Positions 1 to 8,749 of a stretch of 20,252 bases of DNA are shown one piece after another. Source of the stretch: Candidatus Saccharimonadota bacterium (GTDB lineage Bacteria; Patescibacteriota; Saccharimonadia; Saccharimonadales; Saccharimonadaceae). Every line of letters begins with the position of its first letter. Within the stretch, counting starts at the first letter, position 1. Position numbers and translations under genes: made by a program. Below the pieces are notes generated by a model, which was given only the letters and a program-made list of their open reading frames with translations, was not told the DNA's origin and searched no databases. The stretch spans positions 1 through 20,252 of the forward strand of contig JAUNAO010000008.1 in assembly GCA_030527565.1 (NCBI GenBank). The letters run 5' to 3'.

Positions 1-2509
1 TCTCTGGTTGCTCTTCTTCTTTTTCTTCTTCCGGAAGAACGATTCCAATCGAAGCGACAGTATCGCCTTCGGAAAGTCGCATAATACGGACGCCTTGGGT
101 TGCGCGACCGAGAGTCGGAATTTCCTTAACGGCGACTCGGATTGCTTGGCCGTTTGAAGACATCATAATAACTTCTTTTGCTTCTGGATCAAGAGTATGA
201 ACTGCGACAATAGAGCCAGTCTTTTCGGTTACGACGGCAACCTTGATACCGACGCCGCCACGTTTGTGGGCTGGGAAGTTAGAAACGAGAGTTGCTTTAC
301 CGTAGCCATTCGCGGAAACTGCGATAAGTTTCTGCTTTGGATCGGTTACGATATCCATACCGACGATTTCATCTTTCGGGCGGAGGCGCATACCCCGTAC
401 GCCCATTGCTGCGCGACCCATCACGCGAACTTCTTTTTCATTAAAGCGGGTAGCCTGACCAGCTGAAGTCGAGATGATGATATCATTTTCGCCAGTAGTT
501 TCTTTAACCCACTTCAACTCGTCTCCCTGATCGAGTTTAATCGCGATAAGGCCGTTGCTGCGGACATTGAAGAAATCTTTAATTGCGGATTTCTTAATCG
601 TTCCTTTCTTTGTAGCCATGAAGAGATAGCCATCAACATTGTCGCCCTGCTTAATGATCGCCGTGATTTTTTCTTCTGGGTGCATATTCAACATATTCAC
701 CGCTGCGGTCCCCTTAGCCGCGAGCGAAGCTTGCGGAACTTCGTAAGCCTTCATACGGAAGAGGCGACCTTGGTTCGTAAAGAAGAGGAGGAAGTCGTGC
801 GAGTTTGCAGTTAGAATCTGCGCAATGACATCTTCCTCTTTCGTCGTCATGCCACGTTTACCTTTACCGCCACGGTTTTGGCGGCGGAAATCGTTTTGTG
901 GAACGCGTTTCATATAATTTTCGGTCGTAAGAAGAATTACACTTTCTTCTTCCGGAATTAATTCTTCTTCAGAGAATTTACCAACTTCATGGTTGATAAT
1001 CTTTGAGCGACGTGGATCATCGTATTTTTCTTTAATCGCAATCAATTCTTCCTTGACAACGCGAAGAACTTCATTCTCGTCAGCGAGAATTGCTTCGAGT
1101 TTCGCGATTAATTCATGGAGCTGTTTCAACTCTTCTTCAATCTTGTCGCGCTCTAAGCCTTGGAGACGGCGAAGTTGCATCTGTAAGATGGCGTTAGCCT
1201 GAATTTCGGAAAGGCCGAATTTCGACATAAGTTGCTTATCAGCATCATCGTAAGAGCTTCGGATTGTTTTAATCACTTCATCAATATTATCGAGAGCGAT
1301 TTTCAAACCCTCCAAGATATGGGCGCGTTCTTTTGCCTTACGAAGATCAAATTCGGTTCGGCGGCGGATGACTTTCTGACGATGTTTAATAAATTCGGCA
1401 AGAATTTCTTTCAAACCAAGAATGCGTGGTTGGATACCGTCGACAAGCGCCAACATATTATAGTGGAACGAGGTTTGGAGTGGGGTGAGTTTATAGAGCT
1501 GATTCAGAATCTTTTTTGGATAGGCATCTTTCTTCAACTCAACAACTATGCGAACCTTACCACGAGCCGATTCGTCACGCGCGTCGGCAATATGGTCAAG
1601 TTTCTTTGCAAGTACGAGATCACGAACTTTTTCGATAAAGTCCTCTTTGCTCATACCATAAGGAACTTCGGTAATCACGATATTGTAACGGCCATTTTTT
1701 CGCTCTTCGATATTTGCGACCGCGCGAATTACGACGGAACCTTTACCGGTCGCGTAAGCCTGCTTCATCGGAGCGCCACCATAAACTTCGGCGCCGGTTG
1801 GAAAATCTGGACCTTTAACATATTTCATTAAGCCCTCTAGCGAAATTTCTGGATCGTCAATTTGTGCGACGGTAGCATCGATTAATTCCCCGAGGTTGTG
1901 TGGCGGGATGTTGGTTGCCATACCGACCGCGATACCCATTTGGCCGTTCAAGAGAATATTTGGAACGGCTGCTGGGAGAACTGATGGTTCTTTTTCGGAC
2001 CCATCAAAGTTATCACGAAAGTCAACAGTTTCCTTTTCAATATCGGAAAGGAGTTCAGCGCCAACTTTATCGAGACGGGCCTCAGTATAGCGCGAAGCTG
2101 CCGCTTCGTCGCCGTCCATCGAGCCAAAGTTACCTTGACCTTCAACAAGCGTATAGCGCATTTTCCATGGCTGAGCGAGATTGACCATCGCGTCATAAAT
2201 CGACGAGTCGCCATGTGGGTGATATTTACCCATTACTTCACCGACGATACGAGCAGATTTCACGGTTGCGTGTGGGGCGCGCCAGCCGTTTTTATTCATA
2301 GCATATAATATACGGCGGTTGACTGGTTTCAGGCCGTCGCGGACATCAGGAAGTGCACGATCGACGATGACCGAAAGCGAATAGCGAAGGAAGTAGTCCT
2401 CCATCGTATTTTCGACAGTACGAAGCTCAATTCCGGCCTCTGCGACTGGCTCTTCGACAACTTCGATGATTTCTTCTTGGTTTTCAATTGGTTTTTTGTC
2501 GTCTTCCAT
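1..2509 (-). CDS. gyrA: DNA gyrase subunit A (3'-truncated by window edge)
   Basis: This is the cleavage/religation subunit of DNA gyrase, which partners GyrB to introduce negative supercoils. Reading the minus strand from the ATG at 2509 gives 836 codons without a stop before the window ends. The product has the quinolone-resistance region [11 protein letters not shown] (Ser102 and Asp106 match E. coli Ser83 and Asp87, so it looks wild type) and the catalytic tyrosine at about Tyr141 in [10 protein letters not shown]. The GyrA box is QNRGGKG at residues 544-550 (canonical QRRGGKG), which marks it as GyrA rather than ParC. The visible C-terminus is an acidic, Glu-rich tail, so little is probably missing. 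The ATG follows a strong AAGGAGG 4 nt upstream. The stop codon of gyrB overlaps this ribosome site, and the gap between the genes is 9 nt, so the two are co-transcribed and probably translationally coupled. Confidence 0.97.
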   Translation of the reverse strand, partial: MEDDKKPIENQEEIIEVVEEPVAEAGIELRTVENTMEDYFLRYSLSVIVDRALPDVRDGLKPVNRRILYAMNKNGWRAPHATVKSARIVGEVMGKYHPHGDSSIYDAMVNLAQPWKMRYTLVEGQGNFGSMDGDEAAASRYTEARLDKVGAELLSDIEKETVDFRDNFDGSEKEPSVLPAAVPNILLNGQMGIAVGMATNIPPHNLGELIDATVAQIDDPEISLEGLMKYVKGPDFPTGAEVYGGAPMKQAYATGKGSVVIRAVANIEERKNGRYNIVITEVPYGMSKEDFIEKVRDLVLAKKLDHIADARDESARGKVRIVVELKKDAYPKKILNQLYKLTPLQTSFHYNMLALVDGIQPRILGLKEILAEFIKHRQKVIRRRTEFDLRKAKERAHILEGLKIALDNIDEVIKTIRSSYDDADKQLMSKFGLSEIQANAILQMQLRRLQGLERDKIEEELKQLHELIAKLEAILADENEVLRVVKEELIAIKEKYDDPRRSKIINHEVGKFSEEELIPEEESVILLTTENYMKRVPQNDFRRQNRGGKGKRGMTTKEEDVIAQILTANSHDFLLFFTNQGRLFRMKAYEVPQASLAAKGTAAVNMLNMHPEEKITAIIKQGDNVDGYLFMATKKGTIKKSAIKDFFNVRSNGLIAIKLDQGDELKWVKETTGENDIIISTSAGQATRFNEKEVRVMGRAAMGVRGMRLRPKDEIVGMDIVTDPKQKLIAVSANGYGKATLVSNFPAHKRGGVGIKVAVVTEKTGSIVAVHTLDPEAKEVIMMSSNGQAIRVAVKEIPTLGRATQGVRIMRLSEGDTVASIGIVLPEEEKEEEQPE

Positions 2510-2518
2510 ATTTCCTCC

Positions 2519-4504
2519 TTAAAAGTCCAAGTCATCAAGATCGACGGAAGCCGCTCTTGCCTGAATAAAGTTTTTACGTAATTCGGCTTGGTCGCCCATC
2601 AATTTCGAGAAGATACTATCGGCTTTTTCAGCATCTTCGATGTTTACCCTAACAAGCGTACGATTTTCTGGATTCATGGTAGTTTCCCAAAGTTGCTGGG
2701 CATCCATTTCACCAAGACCTTTAAAGCGTTGCTGCGCTGTATAGCCAGCCTGTTTGAAACGTTCAGCCTCAGGGTCAATTTTAACCCCAGCGGCTTTTCG
2801 CTCGGCGATTTTCTTCGCCAAAGCATCTTCGAGGGCCTGCTCATCATAAATATAGTCAATTTTGCGGCCATTCCCTGTTCCCTTAATGAGACCGAATAGA
2901 GGCGGTTTTGCAAGATAGACGTGTCCAGCCTTAATTACTTCCGGCATATAACGGAAGAAGAAAGTCAAGAGAAGTGTTGAGATGTGAGAACCGTCGACGT
3001 CGGCATCAGTCATGAAAACGATTTTATGATAGCGAAGACCATCGATGTTAAACTGATCGCCAATACCAACACCAAGCCCCTTAATCAGGGAGACGAGTTC
3101 GGCGTTTGCAAGCATTTTATCGAGACGGGCGCGTTCGGTATTCAAAACCTTACCACGAAGTGGCAAGATAGCCTGAATCTTCGAGTCGCGACCTTCCTTC
3201 GCGGAACCAGCAGCCGAGTTACCCTCCACGATAAAGAGTTCGCAGTCTTCTGCGTTGCGAGAAGAACAGTCTGCGAGTTTCGATGGTAAGTTAAGACCTT
3301 CGAAAGCGCCTTTTCGGATAACATTATCACGAGCGGCGCGAGCAGCTTTTCGAGCCCGAGCAGCGAGAGTTGCCTTCCCAACGATCTTTTTTGCGATAGC
3401 TGGGTTTTCTTCGAGATAGTAACCAAAGTATTCGGTCATAACCTTGTCGACATAACCACGAACTTCTGGGTTGCCAAGTTTGTTCTTTGTCTGACCCTCA
3501 AACTGTGGGTCTGGAAGTTTAACAAGGATGACTGCAGTAAGACCTTCTTTAATGTCATCAGCGGTTAGATTGTCTTCTTTTTCCTTCAGGAGACCATTTT
3601 TTCTCGCATAATCATTGATTGTGCGGTTTAAGCCGACGCGGAAGCCGACAACGTGCATACCGCCGTCAGGGGTGAGAACGTTGTTTGCAAATGGTTTCAT
3701 AATTTCGGCGTAAGTATCGTTATACTGGAGAGCGATTTCGACTCCGGCATCGCCAATCTGTTTTTCGACGTAGAAGATGTCGTCCGAAAGAACTTCCTTG
3801 CCATTATTAAGACGTTTAACATAGCTCTTAATGCCGCCTTCGAAGTAGAATGATTCTTTAGCGCCAGTTCGTTCATCGGCGACAGAGATGAGAATACCCT
3901 TCGTTAGATAGGCTTGGTGGCGGGCGTAGTTAGAAACCCAAGAATAGTCAAAAGTGACAGTTTCTTTAAAGATTGTAGGATCAGGATAAAATGTAATAGA
4001 GGTACCATGTTCGCGCGGCGAGCCCTTTGTAATTTTTAATTCCATAGTTGGGCGACCGGTGTCGAACTCGATATGGTGCGACTTTCCATCACGATAAACC
4101 TCGGCGACCATATGAGTTGAGAGGGCGTTTACGACGGATGAACCGACGCCGTGAAGACCGGAAGAAACCTTATAACCACCGTCGCCGAATTTACCACCGG
4201 CGTGAAGAACCGTAAGAACGGTTTCAAGGGTCGATTTTTTGGTTTTTGGATGAATATCTACGGGGATACCACGACCGTTGTCGTCGATACGAACGCCACC
4301 ATCGTTCAAGATTGTAATTTCGACCTTATTCGCGTAACCCGCGATAGCTTCGTCGATAGAGTTATCGGCGATTTCCTTAATTAAGTGATGTAGACCGTCA
4401 TATCCAGTCGAGCCGATATACATACCAGGGCGAAGACGGACAGGTTCGAGCCCCTCAAGGACGCGAATTTCTGACGAATCGTAAGCTTCCGTTTTGTCGG
4501 ACAT
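2519..4504 (-). CDS. gyrB: DNA gyrase subunit B
   Basis: This is the ATPase subunit of gyrase, 661 aa from the chosen start. The GHKL ATPase domain shows Glu44 (the catalytic base, E. coli Glu42) and Asn48 in KEIADNSIDEA, the lid motif GLHGVGSSVVNALS, and the EGQTKNKLGNP switch loop. The Toprim domain shows EGNSAAGSAKEGRD and DADVDGSHI. The C-terminus carries the GyrB/ParE signature RFKGLGEMDAQQLWETTMNP. I start at MSDKTEAYD (4504), not at the in-frame ATG at 4543. GAGG lies 8 nt before 4504, and the predicted promoter (-10 at 4535-4540) places the transcript start near 4528, downstream of 4543, so the longer start would not be on this mRNA. The gene lies between the HerA-like gene and gyrA on the same strand. 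Confidence 0.97.
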   Translation of the reverse strand: MSDKTEAYDSSEIRVLEGLEPVRLRPGMYIGSTGYDGLHHLIKEIADNSIDEAIAGYANKVEITILNDGGVRIDDNGRGIPVDIHPKTKKSTLETVLTVLHAGGKFGDGGYKVSSGLHGVGSSVVNALSTHMVAEVYRDGKSHHIEFDTGRPTMELKITKGSPREHGTSITFYPDPTIFKETVTFDYSWVSNYARHQAYLTKGILISVADERTGAKESFYFEGGIKSYVKRLNNGKEVLSDDIFYVEKQIGDAGVEIALQYNDTYAEIMKPFANNVLTPDGGMHVVGFRVGLNRTINDYARKNGLLKEKEDNLTADDIKEGLTAVILVKLPDPQFEGQTKNKLGNPEVRGYVDKVMTEYFGYYLEENPAIAKKIVGKATLAARARKAARAARDNVIRKGAFEGLNLPSKLADCSSRNAEDCELFIVEGNSAAGSAKEGRDSKIQAILPLRGKVLNTERARLDKMLANAELVSLIKGLGVGIGDQFNIDGLRYHKIVFMTDADVDGSHISTLLLTFFFRYMPEVIKAGHVYLAKPPLFGLIKGTGNGRKIDYIYDEQALEDALAKKIAERKAAGVKIDPEAERFKQAGYTAQQRFKGLGEMDAQQLWETTMNPENRTLVRVNIEDAEKADSIFSKLMGDQAELRKNFIQARAASVDLDDLDF

Positions 4505-4534
4505 TTTATACCTCATCTTTAAATATACCCCCCT

Positions 4535-4563
4535 ATTATACACCTTAGGGCAGATTTTTACAA
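4535..4563 (-). promoter_or_regulatory. gyrB-gyrA promoter
   Basis: On the minus strand, TTGTAA (4558-4563) is followed by a 17-bp spacer and a perfect TATAAT (4535-4540). It sits in the short gap after the HerA-like gene. Unlike most promoters in this window it lacks the TG of an extended -10. It fixes the gyrB start, because transcription should begin around 4528. Confidence 0.75.
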
Positions 4564-4578
4564 GGTTATAAGAATACT

Positions 4579-7317
4579 CTATCTGATTCTAAAAACCTGT
4601 TCTTCGGGTTGCTTGGCTGGTTCTGGTTGCGGCGCTGGGGCGGTTGCTGCCGGCTCTGGGGTCGGTTCAGGAGGGGTTGGGGCGGGGTTTTTAGCGAGCC
4701 AATCGTCAAGAAAACCCTTCTTGGGCTCTTCTGGAGCGCTAGGAGCGGCGGTAGGGGTTGAGGTGAGTGGTTCGGCGGTTTTTGTTTCGGAAGGGCTTGT
4801 TGGGGCTGCTGGAGACTCAGAGACGGTATTCTGAAGGGGCCCTTGAGGCGTTTCGAGGGCCTCTGGAGCCTTTTCCTTCTCAGCAATGCTCCAACGGTCG
4901 TTAATCTCCTTTTCGACTTCAACGCGAGTCTTCGCGTACTTAGTTGCAGAATAACTCTTTAGACTCTCCATAAGTTGCTCGTTCGGGTCGCCCATTGGGG
5001 CTGGAAGGTTCATCGTAAAAGCGGCAGATGGCATACCAAACATCATTACCTTACAAACGGCAGCGTGGTTTGGGGTTTTAGTTAGATCCTCAGCGGTGAA
5101 AGTCGGAGTGAAGGCCTTAACCATCAGATCTGCATCTGTAACACCAACGCGACCACAAATGATTGTACCGACGTTACCGAGGAGAGCTTCCCTAATTTTA
5201 TCGGTGAGTTGGGTCATAAACTGATTAGCAACGATCAGGTTGAGACGATATTTCCGAGCCTCGGAGAGAATAGATTCGAAGCTATCAGTTGCGAAGTTTT
5301 GGAACTCGTCGACATAGAGACAGAAATCTTTACGTTCGTGTTCTGGGATATCTTGACGAGACATAGCGGCTTGCTGGAATTTCATAACGAAGATCATACC
5401 GAGAAGGTTTGCGTTAATATCACCAAGTCGTCCCTTGGAGAGGTTAACGAGGAAAATTTTCTTGTTATCCATGATCTCGCGGATATTGAAGCCGGATTTG
5501 ACCTGACCGAGGGTATTTCGCATAATTGTATTAGAGAGGAATGGACCCCACTTCGAGGCGAACCAAGTAATTACCTCGCCGGCGTCGCTAGATTTTTGCG
5601 AAGCTGGAAATTCTTTCGTCCAATAATCGAAAACTGCTTTATCAGTCACGTATTTAAGTTTCGATTTGACGAATTCAGGATCGGTGAAACATTGCGGGAT
5701 GTCGATGAAGGTGGCGCCGGCAGGGTCGGACATAAGGAGGAGAGCGGCGTTCCGGAACATATGCTGGCCGCGCGGACCGAAGAAACCTTGATTTTGAGGA
5801 TCAAAGAGGCTCTGAAGCATTGAAATTCCCTCTTGGACGATGAAGTCCTTTTGATCTTCTGAGGTATATTCAAACATATTCATCCCGACTGGATGTTCGA
5901 TATCTGCGGGGTCGAAATAGATGACGTCGTCGATGCGTTCCTCTGGGACGCGCTGGAGAAGGGCTTCGACGGCGTCACCATGAGGATCGATAAAGGCAAA
6001 ACCGCGCCCGTCGCACATATCTTGAAAAGCGATATTCTCGAGGAAGACAGACTTACCCATACCAGTTTGACCGATAACATACATATGGCGGCGGCGGTTG
6101 TCGTCGTCAAGATAGATCGGCTTCTTTTGACCGCGGAATTCGTTAGTGCCCAGGAAAACCCCTTCGGTCGCGAGTTTGGCGGGACCGTCAACTTGTTTGG
6201 TGAGTTGACGCTCGACTTGAGAGTTAGGAATCGCGGATTGTTCTGGGAGATGAAAAATCGAAGCAAGCTCGACGCTATTTAATATATTATTGCGCGATTT
6301 TAGCGGGAAGAAACGGAAAGTATAGTCGACCGCAAGGCGTTTTTGATCCTTGAAAATGTTAACTTTGAATCCGTTGCCTTGTGGGGAGTCGAATTGCGAG
6401 AAGGCCGATATAATACCGCCCATAATCGCTTCTGAGCGGGCTTTATTTTCAGAGCTGGCTATTACACGGATTAGGGTCTCGAACGCCGGATAACGCATTT
6501 TATTGGCTACTGCGCTAATTTCTTCTTGTTTGACGCTTGAAATTTCGGTCTTTTCCTCTTTTTTGTGTTCTTCCGGGACTTCGATTGGGGCTTTGATAAT
6601 ATCCCAGGCGAGTGTTCCGAGTGAGGCGCCGCCAGTTTTTTTCGTTTTTCCCTTTTGGATGTTTTCGATATAAAGTTTCGAGGCGGAGGACCAATTTTTG
6701 TCTGCAGGTCGGAACAAAATTTGTACAGCGGCTCCTTCATTTTTGTTCACGGCCGATAATGCGTTCAAAAGCGCCATCGAGGCGTCTCGCTTGGTTTCTT
6801 CGTAGGTTGCAATCGGCAAAGCATATTCTTTTCTTAGCGCAAGTTCGGCGCCAGCGATATTATTAACGGTTCCATTAGGGGCAAAAATGTTTTCTTCGCG
6901 CTTTTCCTCGACGCGGGCGGTCGGATAGGCGGATTGGATAGCCTGCTTAACGGTCTCTGTAAGAACTGCCGGAACAATTGCGTAGTAGCGAATAAAGCCG
7001 TCTTTTGCGATAATTTCCAGAGAGAAGTGACGCTGGCCATAAAGTTTCGTTTTAATTCCCTTCGTTAAGGTCGAAGAGATGATTGAATACATAACCTGAG
7101 CCTTAGAAATTGTTTCGGCCGCAACTTCGCGCCTATCCCTACCGCCACCGTCAAGATCGTCGGTCGAAGGCGGAAGATGGATCAGAAGAGAGACCATTTT
7201 TAGGCCGCGTTCGTATTTTTTGGCTTTACGGAGTTTGCCGATTCGGATAGAAGAGATGATTGAAGCTAAAATAATGACCGAACTGACCGCGATTAGGATT
7301 GCCACCCAAGGTTCCAT
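4579..7317 (-). CDS. HerA/VirD4-like FtsK-HerA superfamily ATPase, membrane anchored
   Basis: The product is 912 aa. A single N-terminal membrane segment (about residues 4-24) is followed by a basic stretch. Residues about 50-400 form a large alpha/beta region of a kind seen in front of DNA-translocating ATPases. The ATPase core has Walker A GQTGMGKS (416-423), FIDPHGD just after it (about 442-448), and Walker B CLYVDEFQNF (about 666-675). After about residue 810 the tail is low-complexity and rich in Pro, Ala and Glu, ending EEQVFRIR. HerA/VirD4/TraG-type enzymes are hexameric pumps for DNA or protein at the inner membrane, so a role in DNA movement is plausible. The substrate is not evident, and no other secretion genes are nearby. 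Its ATG shares one base with the stop of the upstream gene (TAATG), so translation is coupled. gyrB follows 74 nt downstream with its own promoter. Confidence 0.85.
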   Translation of the reverse strand: MEPWVAILIAVSSVIILASIISSIRIGKLRKAKKYERGLKMVSLLIHLPPSTDDLDGGGRDRREVAAETISKAQVMYSIISSTLTKGIKTKLYGQRHFSLEIIAKDGFIRYYAIVPAVLTETVKQAIQSAYPTARVEEKREENIFAPNGTVNNIAGAELALRKEYALPIATYEETKRDASMALLNALSAVNKNEGAAVQILFRPADKNWSSASKLYIENIQKGKTKKTGGASLGTLAWDIIKAPIEVPEEHKKEEKTEISSVKQEEISAVANKMRYPAFETLIRVIASSENKARSEAIMGGIISAFSQFDSPQGNGFKVNIFKDQKRLAVDYTFRFFPLKSRNNILNSVELASIFHLPEQSAIPNSQVERQLTKQVDGPAKLATEGVFLGTNEFRGQKKPIYLDDDNRRRHMYVIGQTGMGKSVFLENIAFQDMCDGRGFAFIDPHGDAVEALLQRVPEERIDDVIYFDPADIEHPVGMNMFEYTSEDQKDFIVQEGISMLQSLFDPQNQGFFGPRGQHMFRNAALLLMSDPAGATFIDIPQCFTDPEFVKSKLKYVTDKAVFDYWTKEFPASQKSSDAGEVITWFASKWGPFLSNTIMRNTLGQVKSGFNIREIMDNKKIFLVNLSKGRLGDINANLLGMIFVMKFQQAAMSRQDIPEHERKDFCLYVDEFQNFATDSFESILSEARKYRLNLIVANQFMTQLTDKIREALLGNVGTIICGRVGVTDADLMVKAFTPTFTAEDLTKTPNHAAVCKVMMFGMPSAAFTMNLPAPMGDPNEQLMESLKSYSATKYAKTRVEVEKEINDRWSIAEKEKAPEALETPQGPLQNTVSESPAAPTSPSETKTAEPLTSTPTAAPSAPEEPKKGFLDDWLAKNPAPTPPEPTPEPAATAPAPQPEPAKQPEEQVFRIR

Positions 7318-7739
7318 TACGCTGACTCCCCTAATTTCCGATCAAATGAACCGAGGATGTAAGTTTCGGTGATGCCACCTTTCCCGCGCACTGATTCGTA
7401 AAGTTTTGCGGTGTCGCCATCGTGATTAAAATCGTTGATAACCTTTGTCGTGCTGTTTAGCGCGACCTTGCCGATTCTTTTTTTGCCTTTTTCTTCCTTT
7501 ATCAAGTTAGGATTGAACTTAGCGCCGTTTTCAGGCTCTAGATTTGGGGTTTCTGAGACGTTTTCAGCAGGCTCTACCGGTAAAATTTGACCGAGCTGTT
7601 CCCCGTTACCCTGAAGGTTCTCGAAAGATTTTTCCGGGGTAGAGATAATTTTATTGCCCAAAGCGCGAGCGTCACGATCTGGAGCGACTTCCCAAGGCGC
7701 TCTTTCGGCGTTAAAATCCCGCATCTTTTCATAATCCAT
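7317..7739 (-). CDS. Hypothetical protein, 140 aa, coupled to the HerA-like ATPase
   Basis: I do not recognise this protein. It is hydrophilic, has no membrane segment or signal peptide, and its first 90 residues look disordered (rich in Glu, Asn, Pro and Lys). The last 50 residues (KVALNSTTKVINDFN onward) look more ordered, with a beta-strand-like ITETYILGSF near the end. Its stop overlaps the ATG of the HerA-like ATPase by one base, so the two are made together, and it may be an accessory subunit (inference). There is no Shine-Dalgarno sequence. Instead TGATAAAAT (7746-7754 read on the minus strand) ends exactly 6 nt before the ATG, which suggests a leaderless mRNA in addition to any read-through from the gene before it. 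Confidence 0.75.
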   Translation of the reverse strand: MDYEKMRDFNAERAPWEVAPDRDARALGNKIISTPEKSFENLQGNGEQLGQILPVEPAENVSETPNLEPENGAKFNPNLIKEEKGKKRIGKVALNSTTKVINDFNHDGDTAKLYESVRGKGGITETYILGSFDRKLGESA

Positions 7740-7745
7740 ACGCTT

Positions 7746-7754
7746 ATTTTATCA
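7746..7754 (-). promoter_or_regulatory. Extended -10 element, probable leaderless start
   Basis: TGA-TAAAAT on the minus strand, then 6 nt, then the ATG at 7739. The spacing is the same as for the genes starting at 8110 and 18950. It overlaps the 3' end of the upstream gene. I see no convincing -35. Confidence 0.5.
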
Positions 7755-7756
7755 TA

Positions 7757-8110
7757 TTAAATGCGTTTTTGGACTAAAAATTCGGCCAAAATTATGAACA
7801 TAACGATCAGGCTGACCGTCCAGGGGTTAATAGCCGAAAAAGAGCGAGCCATAAGAAGCATAATGGGGCCAAAAGCGAGTACTGCGGCCGAAAGATAATC
7901 TTTATTTCTTAATTCTTTTCGTTTATAAGCGAGCCGCAGAAAGATTTGAAAAACTAAAATAACCCCACCAAAAATAGTGAGGTAAAGTGTTGTAAAAAAT
8001 AACAAAACTCCTAGCGGCCCAATTTCCGTCGGAGATGTTAAGGTAAGCATCAAGATTAAAGCTGCGAGTCCTATGATGCTGAGACGAGAGATAACACGGT
8101 TATGTTTCAT
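7757..8110 (-). CDS. Small integral membrane protein, 117 aa
   Basis: I do not recognise the family. There are four hydrophobic segments, at about residues 10-26, 32-58, 72-89 and 94-112, with a basic loop (AYKRKELRNKDY) between the second and third and a basic C-terminus (VQKRI). I see no catalytic motif, Cys cluster or signal-peptidase site. The ATG at 8110 has no Shine-Dalgarno, but TATAAT ends 6 nt upstream of it, so the start codon probably is the 5' end of the mRNA. It is the first gene of the leftward cluster running through the 140-aa protein and the HerA-like ATPase to gyrase, and may be functionally linked to the ATPase (inference). Confidence 0.7.
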   Translation of the reverse strand: MKHNRVISRLSIIGLAALILMLTLTSPTEIGPLGVLLFFTTLYLTIFGGVILVFQIFLRLAYKRKELRNKDYLSAAVLAFGPIMLLMARSFSAINPWTVSLIVMFIILAEFLVQKRI

Positions 8111-8116
8111 AACTCG

Positions 8117-8145
8117 ATTATATCATAACTGGTTTTGACCCCCAA
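8117..8145 (-). promoter_or_regulatory. Promoter of the leftward membrane-protein/HerA cluster (leaderless)
   Basis: On the minus strand, TTGGGG (8140-8145), 17 bp, then TGA-TATAAT with the hexamer at 8117-8122. The start codon begins 6 nt after the -10, where the transcript should start. The -35 is weak and the -10 is perfect and extended. Confidence 0.65.
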
Positions 8146-8496
8146 GATGCTTTTTGGAGAAAAGCGGGGAGTTATCTGGTACACAAATCTTAACTATTGA
8201 CCACAACTCTGGTCCGCTTCTCTGCCGTTGACCGCTTCACATTAGAGTGAAGCATATGTCCTTGCTAGTGTTCCCTTTCGCTCTTTTTTATGTTTTTGTT
8301 TTAGAATGTACTAACGAAAGATTTGCTAGCGCGCTCTACGCGTTTACTTCGCGGAGCTCTAGGTAATTCCTATATTGTAATTTATGGCTAGAAATTACCT
8401 TTTCGCCCGCCAAGTCTACGTTGGTCGTTTCAATGGTTTATCTCTTTTCATTTCCTGCCTTTTGTTTTTTAGTTTTTATTTTAGTCATCTCGACTA
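8145..8496 (-). ncRNA. Candidate structured RNA, unknown family
   Basis: The 8111-8749 interval has no convincing protein gene, but this part is dense in complementary stems. They are TAGTC/GACTA (8482-8496, at the predicted 5' end), CCAA/TTGG (8410-8424), GGTAATT/AATTACC (8362-8399), GCTC-CGCG/CGCG-GAGC (8333-8357), a two-part stem GCTAG plus CTTTCG with CGAAAG plus CTAGC (8264-8330), GCTTCAC/GTGAAGC (8234-8253), GACCA/TGGTC (near 8198-8213) and a 10-bp, one-mismatch stem enclosing the latter. A plausible minus-strand promoter lies at 8502-8530. The 3' end is uncertain: a GC-capped hairpin at about 8143-8170 lacks a U-run. I see none of the signature motifs of 6S, SRP RNA or 5S. It could be a stand-alone RNA or a leader of the leftward cluster, and its strand rests mainly on the promoter. 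Confidence 0.35.
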
Positions 8497-8501
8497 CTTT
8501 T

Positions 8502-8530
8502 ATCGTAACACGAGCGACAGAAAAAATCAA
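8502..8530 (-). promoter_or_regulatory. Possible promoter of the structured RNA
   Basis: On the minus strand, TTGATT (8525-8530), 17 bp, then TGT-TACGAT (hexamer 8502-8507). The extended TG is present and each hexamer matches consensus at 4 of 6 positions. Transcription would start at the first base pair of the 8482-8496 hairpin. Confidence 0.4.
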
Positions 8531-8598
8531 GGGATTTGTTCAAAAAATTTAATGTAATTTTTACAACATTTTATCTATTATTTCCCTGTTGTGTTTTG

Positions 8599-8644
8599 GC
8601 TCACTTTTTGTTGTATTTTTTACAACAAAAAGGCTATTTTGAGC
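8599..8644. repeat. AT-rich 12-bp perfect inverted repeat with outer stem
   Basis: CTTTTTGTTGTA (8604-8615) and its exact complement TACAACAAAAAG (8621-8632) flank a T5 loop. An outer GCTCA/TGAGC pair (8599-8603 and 8640-8644) encloses them. It lies in an AT-rich, gene-free stretch (about 8530-8700) that also repeats TTTTTACAACA. It could be a back-up terminator below tmRNA or a protein site. Neither strand shows a clean U-run after the stem. Confidence 0.55.
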
Positions 8645-8710
8645 AAAAAATTAGTGCAAAATTAGTTAAAATAGTTGAATAAAAGTTTTAAACTTAGACT
8701 TTTTGCGGCG

Positions 8711-8736
8711 CAAAAAATCGCTCAAAAGCGAGCGAT
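8711..8736 (-). terminator. Intrinsic terminator of ssrA
   Basis: On the minus strand the stem is ATCGCTC/GAGCGAT with loop GCTTTT, followed by a run of six or seven Ts. It starts 14 nt after the encoded CCA end of tmRNA. Confidence 0.85.
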
Positions 8737-8749
8737 CTATTTTCAAAAT

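Noticed and set aside
1896-2214. Several open frames of 60-100 codons on both strands within gyrA
   Set aside because: They are out-of-frame or antisense shadows of a conserved gene.
4505-4543. Longer gyrB start at 4543
   Set aside because: The predicted promoter would start transcription downstream of it, and GAGG is placed correctly for the ATG at 4504.
8190-8255. A 21-codon minus-strand frame with AAGGA 3 nt before its ATG
   Set aside because: It falls inside the stem-rich candidate RNA, has no recognisable product and its ribosome site is too close. Conservation would be needed to call it.
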